Source of the DNA: Chamaelirium japonicum | Lineage: Eukaryota; Streptophyta; Magnoliopsida; Liliales; Melanthiaceae | Direction of reading: 5' to 3' | Assembly: GCA_947650365.1 (NCBI GenBank) | Contig: OX393550.1 | Span: 103,318,343 to 103,382,342, forward strand | Length of the DNA stretch: 64,000 nucleotides | Part shown: positions 48,401 to 59,685 of the stretch, in pieces | Position numbering within the stretch: the stretch's first letter is position 1 | Layout: each line of letters opens with the position of its first letter | Translations under genes and position numbers: made by a program | Notes under the pieces: generated by a model | What the model saw: the letters and a program-made list of their open reading frames with translations, nothing else | Told to the model about the DNA's origin: nothing | Database searches by the model: none

Positions 48401-51400
48401 ATAGAGCAACATACATGATTTGTGCTCGGGATAGGCAAGTTATGCTTGTAGTTGAAACAAAGCAATAGAATCAAGCAATCTCACGCGCATGGTTAAATAG
48501 GACATGTCTTACTGAACTTACAAGAGTTGCACATATTATTTTAATGATCATCTAAATGAGTGGTTAATATCATTATTAAACGAGAGTGAGAAGGCACTCA
48601 AAAGTCGAATCCCAAAAGGTATTTCGTACTACAGATCTTGGTGAGCTTAGTTGTTTCTTTGAGTCGAGATGAGCAATCCCAAAGAGTAAGTCAACTTCTA
48701 CCAAAGAACTTATATTCCACATATCTCAGAAATCCTACATGCACATGTGAGAATGCATGGTTGCACTCTCTCCTGTTTCAGATAAGTGGACCCTTAATTA
48801 ATGGAACATATATGAATCAACTTACGGTTTTGCATCGGCTCGGGGGATGCAGATTCAACCAAGAAGAGGAAGAGGGCGCACATCTACAAGGACTCCCACG
48901 TGCTCAGCAGTGCAAGTAGCACTTCTTAATCACCTGTGAAGGCCAGATGGACCCAAACCCATTTGGATTTCAGCCAATGTAAAAATTTTAACAGATCAAA
49001 TAGCACTATTTCATGATCTCAGGAGATTCACCTAATACTTTGGTGATCAAATCACTTTTAGTAGACCGATAATCAAGTAGATTTACTTGATGGTTTCTCA
49101 TCGTTGAAATCCTCTTAATGCATGCCTCTAGAATATCTATGACAAAATGATGTATGAACTCTTGTATTTAAAGGCACTTCTTATCGAGCTAAACCGGGCA
49201 CCTAGGCATTTTAGAGCCCTCAGCGCCTAGGCGCCCCCCAGTCAGGCGGTGTTTTCTGAACGACCCGCCTGGACTGCCTATGTGTCTAGGTGCCTGGGTA
49301 GTTTTTCTAGGTTTTTCGGCGTATTGTTTATTGGCAAAATGCAACCACTCGGGGACCATGTTTATGATGATGATTTAACATGAGATCTTGTTATTGAGAC
49401 TAGTGGAAACAATGAAGAACGAAGACAAAGAGGAAGAAGAAGCACACAACCACAAACACATGAAGGTGACGAGCAATCTTTAGATGCTTCCAATATTCAA
49501 ATGAAGAATAATATGTTGAAGTTGGTGGTGATTCTAATAGGAAGATTAATGTTTCAAATGAAATAAACATTCATGAAAATTGTGAGGATTATTTTGATGC
49601 ACTGACCAGTTATGAGTTTTTCATGATTTAGTGGGGCAATCTATATGTTGTCAAGCCAATAAACTTGCTTACATCGACAACTTTTATTCTAATATGCGTG
49701 AATATTTCATAATCCCAAAGTTCTTGAGCACCTAAAAAATATCATTTTATATCTTTTGTTAAATTTTTGTATGTATGAAGAACATGTTAAAATACATTTT
49801 TTTAGTAAAAACCTTATATCAGTGTAGTCAATGAGGCTAAGCGATGCCTAGTTGTTTTGGTCTATCTTGACGAAGCAGAGCCTAGGCGGTATACACACAC
49901 TCATGTAAATATACATACACATGTATATGTTTTTCTTACTATAAATTTGTATTTTATCATATTCTTCATACATATAAAATTTTGGCTAAGAATATAAAAT
50001 GATATTTTTTAAGTGCTCAAGAAGATGGAATTATTAAATATTCAGACACTGAACAAAATAAAAGTTATCAATGTAAACAAGTTTATTGGCTCGACACCAT
50101 ATAGAACACCACAAAATAATTAAAGGTCATAACTATCAAAATATATAAGGGCTTGTAGCCAAATATTATTGCTTAAAGGTCATAGCAAAATTATTAAAGG
50201 TCATAACTCATAACTATCAAGATTGACTACTACATTATCCACAGTGCAATGTGAGGGATTAACATTGTTGTTGTTGTTTCTACGGTACATCGAGTCTAAT
50301 CCATAGGCGTCCATGTAGTTGAGCTTAATTTGGGCGATACAACTGGCTAACTTTAATTGGATTACATTACAAGCAACTAGCCAATATGCAGTTGGGGGCA
50401 TTTTTGCTCACTAAACAGTAAACACCTCATGGCACTCACCTTACTCAATAAAGGCACAAGGAGCGAAAAGATTGTTAGAGGCTTTTAGAGCATATGGGAT
50501 ATGGCCCTATCACAAAGTTTTTTTTCTTCTCTTTGATATGCTCGTCTATTATTTCTTCTATATATCTTTATGTTTTTTATCTTTTCTCTGAATCGTGTTG
50601 GTTTATGTATAACTTGAGATTTTCTAGGTGTTGCCATGTGCTCTAAATTCCTATTCCTTCAAAGTATAGAATGGTTCGTCTCGAAACTTATTCATGAGAT
50701 CTACATATCTACTCATTGAAATTCCAAAATTCTGTCACATAAATATATTGATTTCCATAATGTTTTGAGTTTAAGGGATTCTTTTATATATTGCTAATTT
50801 TGGAAAAGCATTACAATTTGCCATATTGGACTATAGAAGAAAGAAAACATAGCAAGTGACATGTGGTATGGATTTTAGAAACCACGAATGTCTAAGCATA
50901 ATGCTTGAACTCCATGTTGGTCCTGAATGTGCTCGACTAGAAAGGAGTTTGGGGAACAAGAAAACAGTTCGAACCAAATGTAATCTTTCAGTATCCATTA
51001 AAAAATATTTTAGAAACATCCCATATTGAAATATATGCTACCTTTTAGTTAAATGATCTCGGATCAACTTCTGCATTTGATATCCAATAGGTTCCTCCCA
51101 CACAAGCTGCATTGCAATTTTCCATAGAAAACAATTCCCACTGAACGCTCGAGCTGTATAATCCCCTATACCCCTACAAGTGGACTGAAAAAGGATGTAC
51201 AATTACGCATTTGTACACCCTTGCAAACACGGACTTAAATCCAACGGGCAACAACAAACTCATGATTTTAACTTCCTAAACATATCTTCTGTGGGTTGCT
51301 TCAAGCTTTTTAATCAATATACAGCAGAAAAAAAAAAAATGAATGGTGTAGTTGCAAGTTACAGAGCAGATGAAATCTGCATCATTCATGATAATACCAC

Positions 51401-51926
51401 CCAGATTTCAAATCTCCCAAATTCTAAAAATAAAGTTTTATCCACTAACATTGCAGTCCTAGAAGAAGAAGAAAATTAACTGGAACAGTTATAATTTTCC
51501 AATTTTTTTTTTTTTTTACATTTTCCAACAATCCTGCTAACCTTGGGGGTGAATACCGGATCCGCGAATAGAATCTGCCCTTCTTCCCCGATCTCCCATC
51601 CGAGGACGGCGTACAGAACATGGCGCAGCAGGCCCTCCATCGCATCCCAGTCTCGGATGAACCCACCCACGACCGGATCCACCATTACCTCCTCGGCGGC
51701 CGATCCGTCGGCCGGGTCTCCATCTTCCACCACACGCTTCATCCTGGTCGGGATTATCTGACAAGAGCCAAACCGTAAGGGGTGATCTTTGGTAAGAGGG
51801 GGAAAGGGAAGAAGAGGGCGACCAGAGATTGAGAGGGCGTAGGGTTACCAGGGCGGGGTCCTGATCGGGAGCTGCGAAGCCGGCTTTGAGGAGCTTGGAT
51901 CCAGCATCAACCACCACTGCCTCCAT
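42431..51926 (-). CDS. ARP7: Actin-related protein 7, intact seven-exon gene
   Basis: Exons on the minus strand: 51926-51849, 51757-51542, 47965-47824, 46712-46468, 45248-45065, 42745-42678 and 42583-42431. All introns are GT-AG and the phases agree, giving 362 codons including TGA; the family is about 360 aa. The start [18 protein letters not shown] is the actin-fold phosphate-1 loop. Other marks are [49 protein letters not shown] (phosphate-2 loop), [40 protein letters not shown] (adenosine loop) and the C-terminus HRKCF. ARP7 is a plant nuclear actin-related subunit of SWI/SNF-class chromatin remodellers. Intron 2 is large (3.6 kb) and carries hAT-like and tandem-repeat insertions. A decayed partial copy lies at 12892-21723. 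No disabling change was found. Confidence 0.96.
43500..43910. repeat. Decayed repeat in ARP7 intron 5 (GAACCGATTTGGGTTT type)
   Basis: Words such as CATCGAACCGATTTGGGTTT and CCATCAAACCGATTTGGG recur inside this stretch, and related words (GAACCACTCAAACC) lie near its end, as in an old foldback transposon. Copies sit in both duplicated intron 5 segments of the pseudogene (near 16295-16680 and 18150-18510), so the insertion predates the ARP7 duplication. Confidence 0.5.
47136..47662. repeat. Two-copy tandem duplication in ARP7 intron 3/2 border region, period about 265 bp
   Basis: ATTTCCATGATTAATTAATA at 47136 and ATTTCCATGATTACTTAATA at 47401 each start a segment running through TTAGCCTAAATACCCCAACA and TTTCGACACAGATTCTTACT. 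The duplication lies in intron 3, between exons 4 and 3. The pseudogene has only a shortened single copy near 21660-21723, with a deletion joining CCCCAA to CAGTTGT. Confidence 0.88.
49190..50115. mobile_element. hAT-like transposon remnant with inverted tail duplication, in ARP7 intron 2
   Basis: A GCCTAGGCG-rich zone (49195-49320) precedes DNA that reads VYDDDLT, a stop, then DLVIE and a Gln/Arg-rich tail on the plus strand, like the acidic C-terminal end of plant hAT transposases. The 3' part (about 49640-49800) returns in inverted orientation at about 49955-50115, about 160 bp per arm. Between the arms lies another GATGCCTAG/GCCTAGGCGG segment (49850-49895). There is no catalytic domain. 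Assignment to hAT rests on these short matches. Confidence 0.5.
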
Positions 51927-52085
51927 TGATTACGAGAGCGAGAACCCTACTTTCAAAGTAGTTGGACCTTGTCACATCCTCTACAGATTTTCAAAATACC
52001 AGTTATGTCCTGACTACAAAAGCTTTAGCCAAAGTCACCCAAGTACCCACAAGTTCTCTAAAATCCCTGGCTCTGTGTGCCGGCT
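51927..52085 (-). promoter_or_regulatory. ARP7 upstream region
   Basis: On the minus strand this stretch lies directly before the ATG at 51926. It should contain the 5' leader and core promoter. I see no convincing TATA box. The GC-rich segment that follows at 52086 limits how far the native promoter can extend. Confidence 0.4.
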
Positions 52086-52797
52086 CTCGCCCCCTTTCCT
52101 TTCTCAGGGTTAGGGTTTCGCCATAGGAGTCTTGACCTCCCCGGCCGTTGCTGGTAGTTCCGGGGAGGCTGGATCTTGGATCCGAGCTTCGGTAGGGGTG
52201 AGATCTGCCCCCCTTCATCCCCTCTGTAGATAGGCTTCTCTTGATGCTGAATTTTTTGTGTTCGGCTCGACGGTGTTAAGGCGGCGTGTCCCCCGGGTCG
52301 GGTGTCGTCCTCAGCTCAACTCCGGGACCGAATCTTCAACCGGGTACGACGGGGAGGTCGAATCTGGCCTCGACGATGATGTTCCGCCGGTGGGTTTCCA
52401 GTTCGCCCCCGTTGGACGGTGACGGTGCCTGGCAGTGCAGCAGAGGCGGCGGTTTCGGCAGTGGTGGGGGCAACTCGTCTTCGATTCCACCACTTCGGCC
52501 GGCGAAGGGAAGGATCTGGAGGTGATGGTCCTCCTCTTTTAGGTTTTTCTTTTGGTTTTGTTTTGTGATATATGGGTGTAGATCCCGGGTTTCCTCCGTC
52601 GGTGTGCGATTTTTTTAGGTTTTTTGTCTCCTTCCCCCTCGCCACTGGTGGCTCTACATGAGTTGTGCCCTTGTTTTCCGCCGGTGAACGGGTTTCTTCT
52701 TCGCCTTGATATGGTCGTTTTCTGCTGCGCCGGCATGTGGCACCTCCCGGAGGTCCGTTTGTGACCTCCCCTTTGCGTAAGAATACCAAAAAAAAAA
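52086..52797 (+). mobile_element. GC-rich poly(A)-ended segment, possible non-LTR retroelement
   Basis: The composition changes sharply to GC-rich DNA at about 52086 and ends with GCGTAAGAATACC and ten A residues at 52787-52796. Frames on both strands are open but low in recognisable content. A 3' A tail with no inverted ends suggests a LINE or SINE fragment. I could not find a target duplication and saw no reverse-transcriptase motif. Confidence 0.3.
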
Positions 52798-53392
52798 TCT
52801 AACAAAACCAAATGGATTCTCTAGTCTCTTATTTTCCGATCAGTACTAATTCTAAGTGCACCCGGTAGCTCATTATCCGACAGTGAGGCTACCATGGTTC
52901 CCTTGTAGCTCACTATCATCGCCTCCTCCCTCCTACTTAATCCTCCATCTTCCCGCTGAAACACTAACCCACCCCCGTCGTTATGAAGGCGAATAGCCAC
53001 TGAAGAATTTCACACCATCTCGGTAGCTGCTCGCCAACAAAGCAAGCTAGTGTTTATCAAAAAGTGTCTAGAATGGGTTAGGGTTTTGGCGAGTAGGGGA
53101 TAGAGAAAGACAAAAGAAGGGGAGGTGGAGGTAGAACCAACTTGCACAGGAACCAGGGCATTAACGATTTGAAAATGATGGATTTAGAGTTCCCAAGGAC
53201 TTTTGAGTCGTGGAAAACTACACCCAGGAACATCACAGACTAATAGATAAATTTTTTTTTTTTGTAAGCAGCTTACTTTAATAAGTCAAAAGATTACATC
53301 ATTGTTTAACCAACCCAACGGGTGTAACGACATGTGCTACAATCCTTCTAGGCAAGCCTCATAACTTCTGGAGGGAATTCGGAAGTCCAGAC
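52798..53392. other. Intergenic DNA without recognised features
   Basis: Both strands were read. Short frames show no family resemblance. No repeat shared with the rest of the window was noticed apart from short A/T tracts. Confidence 0.5.
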
Positions 53393-53523
53393 TAATAGAT
53401 AAACTTGCAACAAGTACCTATAGAATGCAAACATGTCCGATAAAGATGGAAAGGAGATTTTGCATATATATACCCCTAACAAAGTTCGATATTACGAAGC
53501 TGGCTTTGAGGAGCTTGGATCCA
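53393..53523. repeat. MITE-arm fragment joined to a 29-bp scrap of ARP7 exon 1
   Basis: 53393-53494 is a truncated copy of the DNA at about 54437-54620 (ATGTCCGATAAAGATGGAAA, TATATACCCCTAAC). It ends in the arm of the foldback MITE at 54574. From 53495 to 53523 the sequence matches 51875-51903, inside ARP7 exon 1, with one mismatch. Confidence 0.75.
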
Positions 53524-53784
53524 TCCGCCTCCCCCCTCGTCCATCCTGTTATTTTTCAGGCTGTCACATTGGGTCCGACTATTTTACAACACAGAGTTTA
53601 CTAGGGGCAGTACATTTACAAAAAAAACCCTATCCTACCCCTAGACCATGGACGAGAGCAGCTCAGATCCGTCGTTGCCTCCTACCACAACGTGCACGAT
53701 GCCACCCACCTTCACCGATCGCACCCACCGGTGCCAGCCCAATGAAATTCACTTCCAACTCCTCTCCTCCTTCCTTCTCCTTCC

Positions 53785-54060
53785 ACCTCCTTCCTTCCTT
53801 ACCTTTGTCCTCCGGCTGCACTTGGTAATTGCAAGCCGAGTGCCTAAACTGTGCACTCGGCCATGAGATACCGAGTGCAAGTATAACCGATTTGGCAATC
53901 GAAGGTCGAGTGCTCGATGGTGGTCTAATGGACTATAGCTGAACTTTGCATCGCATGGCCGAGCCAAGTGCACAATTTTAGGCACTCGGCCTGCAATTGC
54001 CAAGTGCAGCCGAGAGGAAGGAGGAGGAGTAGGGAAGCAGGAGAATGGAAGGAGGAAGAA
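53785..54060. mobile_element. Foldback element with CACTCGG/CCGAGTG arms
   Basis: The left arm (about 53805-53865) contains CGGCTGCACTTGGTAATTGC and GCCGAGTGCCTAAA; the right arm (about 53950-54020) is its imperfect complement, extended by CT-rich/GA-rich tails. The centre is about 85 bp. The AGCCGAGTGCC word resembles subterminal motifs of some grass CACTA families, so it may be a small CACTA derivative. Low-complexity frames across it are not genes. Confidence 0.6.
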
Positions 54061-54573
54061 AGAGGAGGGGATGGGGAAGGGATAGGAAGAAGAAGGGAGG
54101 AGGACATGATGGTGGCAGTAGGTTAGATGGGACCGGCAGAGAAGGATGGGCAGTGGTGGACCTATGACGATTTGCACAGATCAGGTTGGTGGGCCGACAG
54201 TAACCTGCATGCACAACGATGACAAGCCACAGTGACGAGCGATGCTTCGTACCACACATTACTAGAAGCAGCACAATTGCAGGTGTAGTAAGTCAAATTT
54301 TTTGGTGATAATTAGACGGAATTGGGGGTATCTCAAAATACCATATAGGTATTGGTGGGTAAGTAAAATTTTTTGGGGGGTTAATTCCAGATTTTAGGGG
54401 GTTACTCTAATTGATATCATTTTAGGGGGTTAAGTCTAATTGATCCATAAATAAACATACAGCAAGTACATAGAGAACGCAAACATCAACAAAAATCCCT
54501 GTGTTGAAAAAACCGACTGCCTGGATCAGCCAGCATGCTTACCAAATAATTATGTCTGATAAAGATGGAAAAA

Positions 54574-54883
54574 AGGATTTTTGCATATATACACCCCTAC
54601 CAAAGCTCGATATTGCAGAAAAAGCACTCAGGTTTTACAAAATTTCCTGTAAACCTTCACATATCTTGATTTTTGCAGGAAAAAAAACCCTTTCAAAAAG
54701 GATTTTTTGACCATTTTTTGATGATCAAGGGTGAAATGGTTATAAAGCTGATCAAAAAGGGTTTTTTCGCAAAAATCTAAATATGTGAAGGGTTCCCAGA
54801 AAATTTTACAAAACATAGGGGTTTGTTTACTACAATATTGAACTTTGTTAGGGGTATATATACATGCAAAAAAATCCCCCCCC
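54574..54883. mobile_element. Foldback MITE, about 310 bp, arms about 100 bp
   Basis: The left arm runs from GGATTTTTGCATATATACAC at 54574 to about 54675. The right arm (about 54775-54883) is its complement, with shared words TTTACAAAATTTCCTG/TTTTACAAAAC, CAATATTGAACTTTG and GGGGTATATATACATGC. The unpaired centre contains a smaller palindrome around AAAAAGGATTTTTTG and AAAAAGGGTTTTTTC. There is no coding capacity. A truncated arm lies at 53440-53494. Confidence 0.8.
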
Positions 54884-55065
54884 AAAAAAAAGAGGAGCAT
54901 TTGTCTCTGATTTTACCATGGTCATAATTACATCAGATTCAACCAGCCGACCACACCGTGTTCCACAAAAGCCTTCCAGAGCCAGCTCCCAGTTTTTACA
55001 CCATCGTAACATTAAGAACAAACAATCCCACCACCGCATTCGATCCCAAATCCAAAGGAATTGAC

Positions 55066-56485
55066 TTACATGAAAGCCTTCTTTTGTTTCAATACATTCG
55101 AGGGCCCCTGAGCTGCCGCCGCCTTTCGAGGTGCAGAGAGATCCTTCTGTAGCTTCAACTCACTGACTGCAGGCCAGAATAACACCATAACCATCTTCTT
55201 CATCCACGCTCCCAACAGGATGGACACTTGAAAGACAGAATCATGGATAAGAAATGGTATATTACCTCGTACGAAGAAGTTTCAGCACAATAATTCCAGC
55301 CCCGCAGACATCTTCTTGTTTACCGATCTCTTCAGGGTCTCAACGATCATTCTCTGCTACCAAAAAACCTAAAAAAAAGGCTTGTTATCGCTTTAATGGA
55401 GCCGCCCCCGCTTGAATTCACAGGATACACGAGCATTCTCACCGAGATAAAGATAAAACAAAACATGTCGGGGGGGGGGGGGAGTAAAGCTCAAAGGCTG
55501 GATGGCAATTCCCAAAGGATTCCATATCAATCTCATCAAGACACACATACAAGTTTTCCTCTGATTCACAGGCATAGAACATACAATAGTTGTCACACCT
55601 AGAACTCGTCACGTAATAAAAGAATACATGAATATGTTCTAACGTCTAAGAGCATCACCAACCGACTCCTAGCCCCGCTCCCTATTTAGGGAGCCAAATG
55701 GCCAAAAGGGAGTGGATTTTTGCGGAACACTACAACCGGCTCCCCTATTATGGTTTTTGTTTTTGTTTTTTTTACATTTTCCAGATTTTTTAATGATTTT
55801 TAAGCAAAATTCTGAAAATTTTATGCGTTTTTTTTAATGCAACACTGGGCTGCTGAGGTCACCCGACATCACCAATGTGATGTGCAGCAGAGTAAGGCCC
55901 ATGGCTAGCAAGTGAAATCCTGCTCGTCGAAGTGGCGAGGCGAATGGCGATCAACGATTGTAGCGAGAGGTTTAGGAGCCTGTTGGACTGCTCCTCTAAA
56001 GTAGAAAAGGTCACCTTTAGGAACTCGTTGGAGATGCACTAATATACTTTGGACCAGAGAGGGTAACCAAGACTATCTTAACTGTGAAGCCATCCATACA
56101 AGTTGCTATGGTACAAAGGCATCACACCATGGGAAAAGGAACGCTGGTTACCTGATGGACATCTATCCTAAAACTCACCTGCCCACCTGAAGAAGATGCA
56201 TGTCTTGATATGCATCATCACTTTCATTTTGGCTCATGTGGAGTGATGATCGAAAAGGATTCAGGGCCACCTACTCAACACAGGACAAGCACAAAAAAAG
56301 AGCAGCCAGAACTACGAAGACATCGCACAAGAATATTAGCTCTACTTGAGAAAAAGAATTGGTTTCTCGAACTAACCTGAGAGTCCAGGGTACTCAGGCA
56401 TCTGCTTAACTGCTGGTAACCGAAGGCTCTCAGGTTGAAGACGATTGCAAATGGCATTTAAAACAACAAAAAAATAGGTCTTCAC
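55066..56485 (-). CDS. Possible last exons of an unrecognised minus-strand gene
   Basis: 56485-56377 lies between a good acceptor (TTTTTCAG) and donor (GTTAGT) and reads VKTYFFVVLNAICNRLQ then PESLRLPAVKQMPEYPGLS. 55166-55066 follows an acceptor (CTGGCCTGCAG) and reads SELKLQKDLSAPRKAAAAQ then GPSNVLKQKKAFM and TAA. Both look like real protein, with a Lys/Ala-rich C-terminus. Candidates in between (around 56255-56175, QNESDDAYQDMHLLQ; and near 55345-55316, RMIVETLKRS) do not join with consistent phases, so exon structure is unresolved. A Tourist-like MITE sits between the pieces. Upstream exons were not found before 58000. It may be a genuine gene 3' end or a captured fragment. I do not recognise the family. 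Confidence 0.3.
55650..56039. mobile_element. Tourist-like (PIF/Harbinger) MITE, 390 bp, TAA target duplication
   Basis: Ends are GAGCATCACCAACCGACTCC at 55650 and the complement of a GTGCATCTCCAACGAGTTCC-like end at 56039. Both sides carry TAA (55647-55649 and 56040-56042), the usual 3-bp duplication of this superfamily. The interior is non-coding. Confidence 0.85.
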
Positions 56486-56579
56486 CTGAAAAATTGAAAG
56501 CCTGTGAAATGGTACTCAACTATGCTTTTATTCTTTATTTGTTCTTCCTTTTCTCACCAAGTAGGTTGTTGCCAATATG

Positions 56580-56990
56580 GTTCTAAATCTCAACCGATAC
56601 CGAGTCAACTCGGCCGAGTCGATTAGGTATTCGATCTACTTGCTGAGATCGAAACAGTCCACGGTACTTGTTTGACGCCCGTATTGACCGAGACATCAGA
56701 GTCACGGCAGATACGACCAAGTCGCACCTGCCCTGGTCGCAGCATGCACAATGAGACAACCCTCCTTTCCCTACTTTTTTCCCTTTTGCACCTGCCCTGG
56801 TCACAGCATGCACAATGAGACAACCCCCCTTTCCTACTTTTTCCCTTTTTTCCAAAAAAAGAACCTTTTGTCCAAAAATACGACCGGTACCAAACCGAAA
56901 AGGTCGATACCAATTCAACTCGCCCAACTTAAACAGGTTTTTGGCCAGTCGATACCGGTTTCGACACCGAGTTTTAAAGCTTTGCTTTGT
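56580..56990. mobile_element. Probable decayed foldback element with a 62-bp tandem duplication
   Basis: The borders CAACCGATACCGAGTCAACT (56592) and the CGATACCGGTTTCGACACCG region (56950) form an imperfect inverted pair resembling the ACTCGG-rich MITE at 13307. Inside, GCACCTGCCCTGGTCGCAGC at 56725 starts a unit of about 62 bp that is repeated from 56787 with a few changes. Confidence 0.5.
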
Positions 56991-57229
56991 GAAAAAACCC
57001 TTTACGATCATAGAAATCTCTCTGTTTGGATTTGGAAAGGTTTCTCTCTCCATCTCTTTGGTCTGGTTGGCAAATTCAAAGAATGTTATGAGATTTCTTT
57101 TGCATTTAAATATTCACAAAGAGATCGAAATTCAGCTTGGTTGATCTATTCGTATTTTATTGACTAATAAATTAAAATATGTCAACGGATAGATTATAAA
57201 ACTATTAAGATTCCAATGGTATATTCTAG

Positions 57230-57922
57230 AAAGCACGGATACTTCCCCAGGTCCCCCGTACCCGTGTCGAACACTAGTCAGACACCGACACTCGCCGGAC
57301 ACTCGTCGGACACGCACCGGACACGCATGTGTCGTGTCCCAGGTGCTTCCGGGAGTCAGACACGGTCGGACACTCGTTGGACACTCGCAGGACACGCATC
57401 GGACACGGCAGGTTGACGGGTAGTTCGATATACGATCGGGTCACAAGCTGCATCAAAGGATCATATAGGTTAAAGCCAAAACTAAATCGCAGTTGTTCTT
57501 TTGCACGTTATTTGGGCCTGAGTATAAATCACTTGTCATGTTGGTTGTAACGGACGGTTACGATTCAATTTTGGCTTTAACCTATATTCTCTGAGGTTTT
57601 AGATAGGTTGAATCCAAAATTGAAACACAGTCCTTTTTGTCCATGCCATTTAGGGCTGTATGTGATTCACCAATCAGGCTGGGTGTAACTAACGGTTGCG
57701 ATTCAGTATACATTAAATTTTAATTTTAGTTGTTTTCTATAAGATTTTTTCGTTTATTGAAATATATATGAATTATGACCACGAATAAAATATAAATAAA
57801 AAATTATTAATTTATTTTGTCGTGTCCCTGCCATATCTGTGTCCTCTTTTTTTAGGATTTGCCGTGTCGGTGTACCCGTGTTGTGTCGTAATCGTGTCCC
57901 CGTACCAGTGTCAGTGCTTCTT
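57230..57922. mobile_element. MITE with AAGCAC ends, containing a nested second MITE
   Basis: The left end AAAGCACGGATACTTCCCC and the right end (complement AAGAAGCACTGACACTGG) are imperfect inverted repeats, with CGTGTCGGACAC-type words inside both arms. The middle (57463 to about 57720) is foreign to the arms. No coding sequence. Confidence 0.65.
57463..57592. mobile_element. Nested 130-bp MITE (ATATAGGTTAAAGCCAAAA ends)
   Basis: ATATAGGTTAAAGCCAAAA at 57463 is matched by the exact complement TTTTGGCTTTAACCTATAT ending at about 57591. A related but decayed copy follows at 57600-57720 (TAGGTTGAATCCAAAATTG; GGTGTAACTAACGGTTGCG). A fragment of the same family lies at 40375-40425. Confidence 0.8.
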
Positions 57923-58089
57923 AGGGTATAATCCATTAGTTGTCATATGGATGTATATCTTAACAAAATGGAGTTTTTGAAAGCAAGCATCAACATGTGA
58001 TCGAATGTATCCAAATATTTATACTTCAAATGAATGTACATAAAAAACTCTGAGCGTATTGTTTTACTTTCTCAGTTTCCCTATTATTG

Positions 58090-59685
58090 ATCTTTTGTAT
58101 GCTCCTTTCCATGCCTGATGTTTCTCTTCCTAAATCTCATATTCATGCTTTGCCTTCCTCTAAAGGGAAATGTGGCGTGGATGAAGAAATGACCACATCA
58201 AAAAATGACAATTGGAGGCTTACTCATTTACTTCAAGACAAGCAAATATGCGGATGCCACTGGGTTTATGCTATCAAATATTAATCATATGCATATGCTA
58301 TTCAACAGTTTAAGGCCCATTTAGTGATTAGATGCACTCAGACTTTTGGCGTTGATTACCTTAAGAACTCTTTCTCTGATGGCACGTCTTACCAATGTGC
58401 GAGTTCTTTCATCGATTGTGGTAATTCATGGTAGGCCTTTTTTTAGCTTGACATCAAGAATGGTGTCTTACAATGTGATTTGCAGGATGTACACATGGAG
58501 CAACCACTAGTGTATGCTGCTCATGCTCGGGGGGGGGGGGGGGAGGGGGGGGCACATAAGGTACATTGACTGGAGAAAGCAATTTATAGGTTGCAGCAAC
58601 GAGCATGATTTGATAAATTTAATACTATTGCAGCTGAGTATGGGTTGAAAGAATCATGTATGATCATTCAATGTTCGCACAACCAAGGCAAAGTGGTATT
58701 ATAATCCTTGTAGTATACATTGATGACATAATTGTTTCAGACAATGATAAAATGGGTATTCATGATCTTAACCCATCTTAGTTAACATTTTTCATACCAA
58801 AGGATGTGGACCAGTTGCAATACTTCATGGAAATAGAGGTTGCTGCAAGATCTAAGAAGGGTAATTCGTTCTCCGACTGGAATGTGACCAGTCTGCCCGA
58901 TGGGCCTGGTATGATGGGCTCTATACTGATTGAAATTCCCATGGAATAAACTTAAAGTTCAATCGAGATGAAGGGAATCCACCTGATGACTCGGTAAGGT
59001 ATATAAGGTTAGTAGGGAAGTTGATTTACTTAATTGTGACTCGGCCAAATAAACTTTTGCAGCCGGAGATATTAGTCAGTTTAGGTAGAATCCAAGGCAA
59101 CCATATCAGAAAGTTGTTTGTCATATCTTGAGATACTTAAAGGGTGCTCCTAAACAAAAGTCTTGTATTTAGGCCTCCTACTCATGATGATGTTTTGATA
59201 TTTTCTGATGTAGGTTGGTATAAGAATCTGCTTCAGGTTATTATACTTTTGCGGACAATAATTTGGTTACTTAGAAGAGTAAAAGGCAGAATGTTGAAGG
59301 ACAATAATTTGGTTACTTAGAAGAGTAAAAAGCAGAATGTTGAAGCTAGATCGAGTGTAAAGACCGAGGATAAGGCACTGGTCATACTACTTATGAAAAG
59401 AGGTGGGATAAGTCTCTCTTAAAGGAAATGGGGTATACCCCCGATGCACCCATGAAGATGCTTTGCGATAACCAACTGGCTATACATATGCAAATAACCC
59501 ACTAGTGCATGAGGATAGAAAATATTTTAATGGATCGTCATTTCATGTAATTTGTGATGAGTAGACAAAATATTACTTCTTATGTTAAGCCCAGAGTGCA
59601 GTTATGGAATATATTTACTAAGAAAGTACTCTCATTTATATAAAAAAAATTTAGCATGATTGATATCCTCCAACTTGAAGGGGAG
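58090..59685 (+). pseudogene. Degenerate Ty1/copia pol remnant (reverse transcriptase to RNase H)
   Basis: Broken frames keep the order of copia pol: HWVYAIKY, LDIKNGVLQCDL (position of the first catalytic Asp), VYIDDIIVSDN (catalytic YxDD box), KDVDQLQYFMEIEV, RYIRLVGKLIYL, RQPYQKVVCHILRYLKG, and an RNase H part around QNVEARSSVKTEDKALV. Many stops and frameshifts separate the pieces, and gag, protease and integrase are not seen. A purine-rich tract (AACTTGAAGGGGAG) ends at 59685, as expected before a 3' LTR. A run of about 17 G near 58530 is inserted or error-prone. Confidence 0.85.

Noticed and set aside
48638..48919. 93-codon ORF inside ARP7 intron 2
   Set aside because: No family resemblance and no splice context; probably chance.
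52316..52789. 157-codon minus-strand ORF in the GC-rich segment
   Set aside because: No recognisable domain; several frames are open because of GC content, and the segment looks like retroelement DNA.
53749..54177. 142-codon minus-strand ORF, Pro/Ser/Leu-rich
   Set aside because: Low-complexity translation of CT/GA tracts in a foldback element.
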